NCBI GenBank assembly: GCA_900551095.1
Contig: URUJ01000005.1
Location: forward strand, 9,574-73,573
Direction: 5' to 3'
DNA length: 64,000 bases
Origin: an uncultured Anaerococcus sp.
Lineage (GTDB): Bacteria; Bacillota; Clostridia; Tissierellales; Peptoniphilaceae
The notes beneath the pieces were generated by a model. The model worked only from the letters and a program-made list of their open reading frames with translations. It made no database searches and was not told where the DNA came from. Both the position numbers and the translations under genes were made by a program. Positions 59,575 to 64,000 of the stretch are shown here, in pieces (positions within the stretch are counted from its first letter, which is position 1; every line of letters begins with the position of its first letter).

Positions 59575-60600
59575 CTATTTTAAAATCTTCTCTGACCCAT
59601 TAAGACTTAAAAAACAATCCAAAACAATCCTCTGTGTTTCATAGGAAATACCTTGATTAATTTTATCTATTCTATCAAGCAAAACTTCCGCTGCTATCTT
59701 TCCTTGTTCCACAGCGTCTCTGCCAACATAAGAAAAAGAATAGTCGATAACTTTAAATGGATTTATTTCGTCAAAACCTATTATAGAAATATCTTCGCCA
59801 ATTTTATAACCTTTTTCTTTTAGATACTTAAGCGCACCCAAAGAAGTCATGTTATTGCTCAAAAATATAGCTGTTGGTGGATTTTTCAGATTAAGTAATT
59901 CCCTAGTCTTCTCATAGGCCATGCTAATCTTGAAATCCCCAGAAACTATATATTCTTCTTTAATTGGCAAATTATTTTCTTTAAGAGCATCAATATAACC
60001 CCTATATCTATAATTACCAGGTGTTGAAGTTATCGGACCTGTTATAATAGCAATATTTTTATGACCTTCCTCTATAAGGGCATTTACTGCTCTTTTAGAT
60101 CCAAACCCATTATCAACAAATACAGCATCCAAATTTATTCCTTCAATATCTCTATCCAAAAGAACAATAGGTACTTCCATCTTATCTTTCAATTTTTTTA
60201 GCTTCTCCAAAGTGTTCTTGTCTTTAGATGAAACTGGCGAAATGATTAAGCCACTCAATCTTTCTTCAAAAGTTGAATATAAGGCTTTAGACTCTTTTTT
60301 CAAATCTTCATCAGTATTATAAAACAAGACCTGGAACCCATTGTCATCCATAACTTGGCTAATTCCACTAATAGCACTAGAAAAAAATTCGTTTGATATA
60401 TCAGCAACAATCACTCCAACTTTATTAGAAAATTGTTTATGAAGATTTCTAGCAATTTTATTTGGTATATAGTCATTTTCTTCAATAACTTGAAGAACTT
60501 TTTCTCTAGTTTTATCACTTACATAAGGAGAATCATTCAAAACTCTAGAAACGGTAGTTGTTGAAACTCCTGATAATTTAGCGATGTATTTTATATTCAT
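59575..60600 (-). CDS. rbsR: LacI-family transcriptional regulator of the ribose-type operon
   Basis: 341 residues. The helix-turn-helix is at the N-terminus (IKYIAKLSGVSTTTVSRVLN, hinge helix IPNKIARNLHK), followed by a sugar-binding domain of the PBP-I fold (GVIVADISNEFFSSAISGI; ILLDRDIEGINLDAV-like region). Two related operator sites flank the gene, one before its own start and one before rbsK. It likely represses the operon until the sugar or its phosphate is bound. Same strand as the operon, about 100 bases upstream. Confidence 0.93.
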   Translation of the reverse strand: MNIKYIAKLSGVSTTTVSRVLNDSPYVSDKTREKVLQVIEENDYIPNKIARNLHKQFSNKVGVIVADISNEFFSSAISGISQVMDDNGFQVLFYNTDEDLKKESKALYSTFEERLSGLIISPVSSKDKNTLEKLKKLKDKMEVPIVLLDRDIEGINLDAVFVDNGFGSKRAVNALIEEGHKNIAIITGPITSTPGNYRYRGYIDALKENNLPIKEEYIVSGDFKISMAYEKTRELLNLKNPPTAIFLSNNMTSLGALKYLKEKGYKIGEDISIIGFDEINPFKVIDYSFSYVGRDAVEQGKIAAEVLLDRIDKINQGISYETQRIVLDCFLSLNGSEKILK

Positions 60601-60661
60601 AGCACTTCCTTAATTTTTAATATCCCTATAATTATATCACATACCAAATATAAAACACACC

Positions 60662-60676
60662 ATGTAATCGATACCA
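60662..60676 (+). promoter_or_regulatory. LacI-family operator / cre-like site upstream of rbsR
   Basis: ATGTAATCGATACCA, identical in the TGTAATCGATACCA core to the rbsK site. Located about 60 bases before the rbsR start, downstream of a TTTACA/TATTAT promoter on the minus strand, consistent with autorepression. Confidence 0.68.
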
Positions 60677-61074
60677 GTCCTTGTTATAACTATAATATCA
60701 TATTTTTTTATATATGTAAAGGTTTTTTTCATAAAAAATTAAGAAAATGTTTATTATAAATATACCAATATAATTTTTTAATAGATATTCTTAGTTAACA
60801 CCTAATTATTAGTATATATTTCGGTCAGTGTTAGTAATATTGTTAATAATTAAATTAAATAATGCCCTATATGAAAACAATATCGCTATAGAAAACGTTT
60901 AATTATTTTTTGCTAACTTAGTAATAAACTATTATTCTTAAGATGTATATACCAAATTATCCTTTTCAAAATTACACATATGTAAGGAAGGTTTATAATT
61001 TTCTCCATTATTTGGCATCGAACAAAAAACTATAACCCAATTTCATTAATAAATTTCAAATTAAGACATATTAT

Positions 61075-61124
61075 AAAAGTCTTAAAATACGAATAAAATT
61101 TATAGTAGTTTCGTATTTTAAGAC
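61075..61124 (-). terminator. Long hairpin after the aldehyde dehydrogenase gene
   Basis: Perfect 15-bp stem GTCTTAAAATACGAA/TTCGTATTTTAAGAC (61079-61093 with 61110-61124); the minus strand continues TTTTATAATA, a weak terminator tail. Confidence 0.7.
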
Positions 61125-61174
61125 CTAAATTTGATGAAAATATTTATTTCTTTTTACTTTTTAAAAAAGCTATT

Positions 61175-62542
61175 TTATCTTAAGAATTTCTTTATTAGAC
61201 TAAAATTCCTCTCTTTATAAGGTGGATAGCGGAAGGGATTGTCAAAAAATCCAGCCCTGACCATTGATTTCCTATTAGAAAAATTCATAAAACCAAAATA
61301 ACCGTGGTAGCCTCCCTGACCCGAATTTCCTACTCCCCCAAATTCTAGCCTAGGATTTGCAATTTGCATCAGGCACTCATTTATAGCCCCGTTGCCGTAT
61401 TCCATTTCCCTGATAATTTTCTCTTCTATTTTCCTATTGCGAGTGAAAGTATAAAATGCGAGTGGCTTTGGCATCCTTTTTATTTTCGCCAAAATCTCAT
61501 CAAGATCGTCATAAGCAATTATAGGAATAATTGGCCCAAAAATTTCCTCGACCATGACAGGATCAGAAAAATCGACCCCGTCCATGATAGTTGGGGCGAT
61601 TTTCAATTTATCCCTATCATAAGCTCCTCCAAAAACTATCTTGTCATCGTCTATAAGCTTCAAAAGCCTATCAAAGTGATGAGTATTTATAATCCTTGGT
61701 AGATCTTTATTATCAAGTGGGTTTTCACCGTAAAAGTCAGTTAGATTTTCCTTTAATTCTAAAATTAAATTGTCTTTTATAGCCTTATCTACGATCAAAA
61801 AGTCTGGAGCAATACAGGTTTGGCCAGCATTTACAGTTTTAGCCCGGGCAATTTTCTTCGCTCCCATTTTTATATCACAAGTTTTTTCCACAAGGCAGGG
61901 ACTCTTACCCCCAAGTTCTAAGGTTAATTTGCTGAGGTAAGGTGCTTGGGCCGCCATAATTTTTTTTGCAACAGCAGGACCTCCGGTATAAAAAACATGG
62001 TCATAAGGCTTATTTATCAATTCATCATAGTCGAGTTTTTCATTATCTAAATGAATAAAATACTCTTCCCTAAAATTATCCCCGACAATTCTTGAGATGA
62101 TTTTACTTGTTTCAGTCGATTTTGATGAAGTCTTTAAAATAACAGTATTACCACTTGCTATGGCCCCAACAACAGGACCCAAACTCAAATTAAAGGGATA
62201 ATTCCATGGGGAAATTATGCAAGTTACGCCCAAAGGCTCGTAGACATAAAAACTTTTTGCCGGAAAAGTTGTAAGAGACTTTCCTACCCTCACTTTTTTC
62301 ATCCATTTATGAAGGTGTTTTTTTACAAAGTTTATCTCCTCTAAAACAAAGTTATACTCAGTAAGGTAGGATTCAAAATTAGATTTGCCTAAGTCTTTTC
62401 CAAGGGCTGATAAAATCTCCCCTTCATTTTCCCTTATGGCCTTTTCAAGCTTGTTTAACTCTCTCATCCTAAAATCATAGGACTTGGTAGAATTGCCTAG
62501 AAAAAATTCTATTTGATTATGAATAATATTTTCAAGATTCAT
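61175..62542 (-). CDS. NAD(P)-dependent aldehyde dehydrogenase (class 3-like)
   Basis: 455 residues. The catalytic cysteine is in VNAGQTCIAPDFL and the general base in LTLELGGKSPCLV; the cofactor region is GVTCIISPWNYPFNLSLGP and FYTGGPAVAKKIM. The C-terminal membrane-like stretch of class 3 enzymes is absent. It resembles YwdH/AlkH-type enzymes oxidising medium-chain or aromatic aldehydes; a link to acetaldehyde from the DeoC reaction is possible but its class and separate transcription argue weakly against it. The ATG at 62542 follows AAAGGATAGTT and is preferred to 62563. Confidence 0.9.
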   Translation of the reverse strand: MNLENIIHNQIEFFLGNSTKSYDFRMRELNKLEKAIRENEGEILSALGKDLGKSNFESYLTEYNFVLEEINFVKKHLHKWMKKVRVGKSLTTFPAKSFYVYEPLGVTCIISPWNYPFNLSLGPVVGAIASGNTVILKTSSKSTETSKIISRIVGDNFREEYFIHLDNEKLDYDELINKPYDHVFYTGGPAVAKKIMAAQAPYLSKLTLELGGKSPCLVEKTCDIKMGAKKIARAKTVNAGQTCIAPDFLIVDKAIKDNLILELKENLTDFYGENPLDNKDLPRIINTHHFDRLLKLIDDDKIVFGGAYDRDKLKIAPTIMDGVDFSDPVMVEEIFGPIIPIIAYDDLDEILAKIKRMPKPLAFYTFTRNRKIEEKIIREMEYGNGAINECLMQIANPRLEFGGVGNSGQGGYHGYFGFMNFSNRKSMVRAGFFDNPFRYPPYKERNFSLIKKFLR

Positions 62543-62594
62543 AACTATCCTTTCAAAATTCATAGATTGAAATTCATAAAAAAAATTCTATAAA

Positions 62595-63002
62595 TTAATC
62601 CTTTAAAATATCTTTTTCCATCCTTATACAAATATATATCATTCCTAAACTCACAGGAATAAATATAATAAACATGCCTATTAAAGAGTCAAATAGCTTA
62701 AAATATTCCCCTAATATCATAGTGAGAATTGTAAGGCTTATGCCCATTATTCCAAGCTTTATACATGATTTATACCAAAAATTATTTCCATTTTCCCAAT
62801 TTGCTTCGCTTTTAACAAGTCTTGGGAGAAGGTAATGAGAAGAGCCCACAAACTTAGATGAAGCTAAGCTTACTCCCCCACTTTTAAATTCTTTCCTAAC
62901 TTCCTCAGGTGGATAGGGTTTTGGATTTTTTAAAAGATTGTAATTTACGATAATAATTAAAATATTTACACCTAATAATATTAGATAGATCTTATTAGAC
63001 AT
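62595..63002 (-). CDS. Small membrane protein, unknown
   Basis: 135 residues with three hydrophobic segments (YLILLGVNILIIIVNYNLL; LGIMGISLTILTMILGEYF; LIGMFIIFIPVSLGMIYICI). The region between the first two is polar with FKSGGVSLASSKFVGSSHYLLP. The overall plan recalls SdpI-like or DUF-type membrane proteins of Firmicutes but no motif identifies it. An AGGAGGGCTTT leader precedes the start. Confidence 0.7.
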   Translation of the reverse strand: MSNKIYLILLGVNILIIIVNYNLLKNPKPYPPEEVRKEFKSGGVSLASSKFVGSSHYLLPRLVKSEANWENGNNFWYKSCIKLGIMGISLTILTMILGEYFKLFDSLIGMFIIFIPVSLGMIYICIRMEKDILKD

Positions 63003-63039
63003 AAAGCCCTCCTAAAAGTTCAAATCTTGCCATTTAATT

Positions 63040-63064
63040 TGCCTATGGTAAATCCAGATAGGCG
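63040..63064. other. Hairpin in the leader of the small membrane protein gene
   Basis: GCCTAT...ATAGGC arms with an inner GG/CC pair around TAAAT lie about 40 bases before the gene start on the minus strand. No T run follows, so a regulatory or spurious role cannot be decided. Confidence 0.35.
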
Positions 63065-63218
63065 AGATAAAAATCTATATCCCCTGTCCTTGTGAATAGA
63101 TTTATTTGTATCATTACCACACCTTATAAGCCTAACAAGTGCAATCTTTAATCAGAGACGAGGAATAATTTTATATAAAAAAGGGGCTTATAATAATTCA
63201 ATAGCAGGAAGAGTTTCG

Positions 63219-63704
63219 TCAGAATCTTTCATCTGTAATGATGTGTTCTATGCCCTTATGGTCTTTCTTAAGATAATTTTTCATAAAAGTCGGATAAGCT
63301 TTATAATTTTCAAGTCGGTCGATTGGTAGCCAGTGCATGGTCTCTTTTAGGCCGCTAGTTGTAAGGCTATGGCTCTTAAGATTTTTATTGCCTTTTGGCT
63401 TCATCATATAATAAAAGCAAATCTCATGGCAGTCTACGCCTTTTAAACTAGAGCTTCCCACAAAGAAATTTTCGTGAATAATAGCCAAATAATCAACTTC
63501 GTATTCTACGCCTGTTTCTTCGAAGACTTCTCTTTTTATGGCTTGCTCAGAACTTTCCCCCATATGGACTCCACCACCTATAGAATAGTAATAGTCATCT
63601 ACTTCATTTCCCGCAAACAAAACGCAATCATCTTCGACTATTATTGCCGCAGCCCTATACCTAAACCACTTATCCCCTTTTCTAAATCCACAATCCTGGT
63701 CCAT
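63219..63704 (-). CDS. NUDIX hydrolase
   Basis: 161 residues with a complete Nudix box: GGGVHMGESSEQAIKREVFEE-TGV (Gx5Ex7REUxEExGU), after the strand FRYRAAAIIVEDDCVLF. Nudix enzymes hydrolyse nucleoside diphosphate-linked compounds. The substrate cannot be told; the DQDCGFRKGDKWFRYRAAA start resembles ADP-sugar or dNTP pyrophosphatase homologues of unknown specificity. GGGAGAAAAG lies just before the start. Confidence 0.9.
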   Translation of the reverse strand: MDQDCGFRKGDKWFRYRAAAIIVEDDCVLFAGNEVDDYYYSIGGGVHMGESSEQAIKREVFEETGVEYEVDYLAIIHENFFVGSSSLKGVDCHEICFYYMMKPKGNKNLKSHSLTTSGLKETMHWLPIDRLENYKAYPTFMKNYLKKDHKGIEHIITDERF

Positions 63705-63744
63705 CTTTTCTCCCTTAACTTTTCTTTCAAACTCTCACAATCAA

Positions 63745-63867
63745 AACTACCAGCTTAGCTGGTAGTTTGCATAGCGCCTATAAGGCGCGAATACCGGCAC
63801 GCCCCTATTGGGGCTCCGAATATTCCGTCACATGCACCACTATCCCAACTACTGCTGAAGCAGTTTT
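63745..63867 (-). mobile_element. Right end of an IS200/IS605-type element, hairpin-rich
   Basis: Downstream of the transposase stop, three compact hairpins follow: GCCCC/GGGGC (loop TATT), GCGCC/GGCGC (loop TATAA), and near the end ACTACCAGC/GCTGGTAGT (loop TTA) at 63747-63767. A fourth, CTGCT-TCAGCAG, adjoins the stop. IS200/IS605 ends carry subterminal hairpins recognised by the Y1 transposase. The outer boundary is estimated. Confidence 0.6.
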
Positions 63868-64000
63868 TTATTTGTTTTTATTTACTGACTCCCCCGTAAA
63901 CGGGTCATTGTATTCCTTTATACTTATTTGGTCAGCATAATAATCTTCTTTTAATTGATTTTGTATATATTCTTTTATTTTCTTTTCATTTCTTCCCACC
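63868..64000 (-). CDS. tnpA: IS200/IS605-family transposase TnpA, C-terminal part, cut by window edge
   Basis: The visible 43 codons give VGRNEKKIKEYIQNQLKEDY then YADQISIKEYNDPFTGE...NK, the usual end of IS200-type Y1 transposases (xVGxNExxIxxYIxxQ, DPFxG). The catalytic HUH and tyrosine motifs lie beyond the window. The family match is confident on pattern; completeness is unknown. Confidence 0.75.
   Translation of the reverse strand, partial: VGRNEKKIKEYIQNQLKEDYYADQISIKEYNDPFTGESVNKNK

Larger units (their letters stand above)
60601..61174. other. A+T-rich intergenic region upstream of rbsR
   Basis: No gene is seen. It holds the rbsR control region (operator at 60662-60676, possible promoter TTTACA - 17 bp - TATTAT on the minus strand just upstream of it), a stretch with AGAAAACGTTTAATT (two mismatches to cre), and the ALDH terminator at 61079-61124. 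The middle (about 60730-61070) shows no coding frame or repeat that I can support. Confidence 0.6.

Noticed and set aside
60888..60903. cre-like AGAAAACGTTT sequence upstream of rbsR
   Set aside because: Two mismatches at fixed positions and nearly 300 bases from the gene start; no promoter can be tied to it.
1..64000. CRISPR array, rRNA operon, prophage or replication origin
   Set aside because: No regularly spaced repeats, rRNA sequence, phage structural genes or DnaA-box cluster were seen.

Overview
This window looks like a chromosome segment of a low-GC, Gram-positive obligate anaerobe of the Firmicutes. The gene content (NfnAB-type transhydrogenase, A-type flavodiiron protein, butyryl-CoA-dehydrogenase-like enzyme, AddAB instead of RecBCD, a sortase-anchored surface protein, A+T-rich codon use, AAGGAGG-type ribosome binding sites) suggests the Peptoniphilaceae, with Anaerococcus the most likely genus. 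That placement is inferred from gene content and style and was not tested by any search.

Layout. 1-9.9 kb, all minus strand: two tandem NSS-family transporters (the first cut by the window edge), trpS, prfB with its +1 programmed frameshift, secA, class II fructose-bisphosphatase (glpX) and an RluD-type pseudouridine synthase. 9.9-13.8 kb: a secreted serine hydrolase with an unusual repeat tail, a five-repeat surface protein ending in an NPKTG sorting signal, and a plus-strand exodeoxyribonuclease III. 13.8-15.4 kb: a decayed IS3-family element whose middle has been replaced by a fragment resembling an LSm/Hfq-type protein and a two-gene cassette (secreted protein plus a 53-residue membrane protein) with a strong promoter and a perfect catabolite-responsive (cre) match. 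15.5-24.8 kb: mnmA with a cysteine desulfurase, an aldose-epimerase-like protein, a small EamA protein, a YdbC/PC4 protein, GH25 lysozyme, msrA, a split threonine/serine exporter, a membrane J-domain protein and an ABC exporter. 24.9-30.8 kb: nfnAB, an FMN reductase, an aldo/keto reductase, a CBS/HlyC membrane protein, and an SDR gene that appears to be leaderless.

31-43 kb is a tightly overlapping DNA-repair operon (yaaA-sbcD-sbcC-addB-addA plus a 118-residue unknown). 43.0-43.7 kb carries a second secreted-protein/tiny-membrane-protein cassette that resembles the first in layout and promoter. 43.8-47.5 kb is a zinc/manganese-type ABC uptake operon transcribed away from a Fur-family regulator, with an inverted repeat between them, followed by a nuclease lipoprotein. 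47.6-50.4 kb holds toxin debris, a tRNA-Arg(CCG) overlapped by the end of a phosphoesterase gene, and nadE. 50.5-53.5 kb has an acyl-CoA dehydrogenase fused to an EtfA FAD domain, transcribed away from a flavodiiron gene. 53.7-60.6 kb is a ribose-type (perhaps deoxyribose) operon: LacI-type regulator, sugar kinase, RbsD/FucU, deoC, and binding-protein/ATPase/permease genes. The window ends with an aldehyde dehydrogenase, a membrane protein, a NUDIX hydrolase and the right end of an IS200/IS605-type element running off the edge.

The best candidates for something not well described are the two secreted-protein/membrane-peptide cassettes, which look like bacteriocin or contact-factor units with small immunity-like partners, the LSm-like relic beside the first one, the acyl-CoA dehydrogenase-EtfA fusion, and the hydrolase with a duplicated C-terminal helical module.
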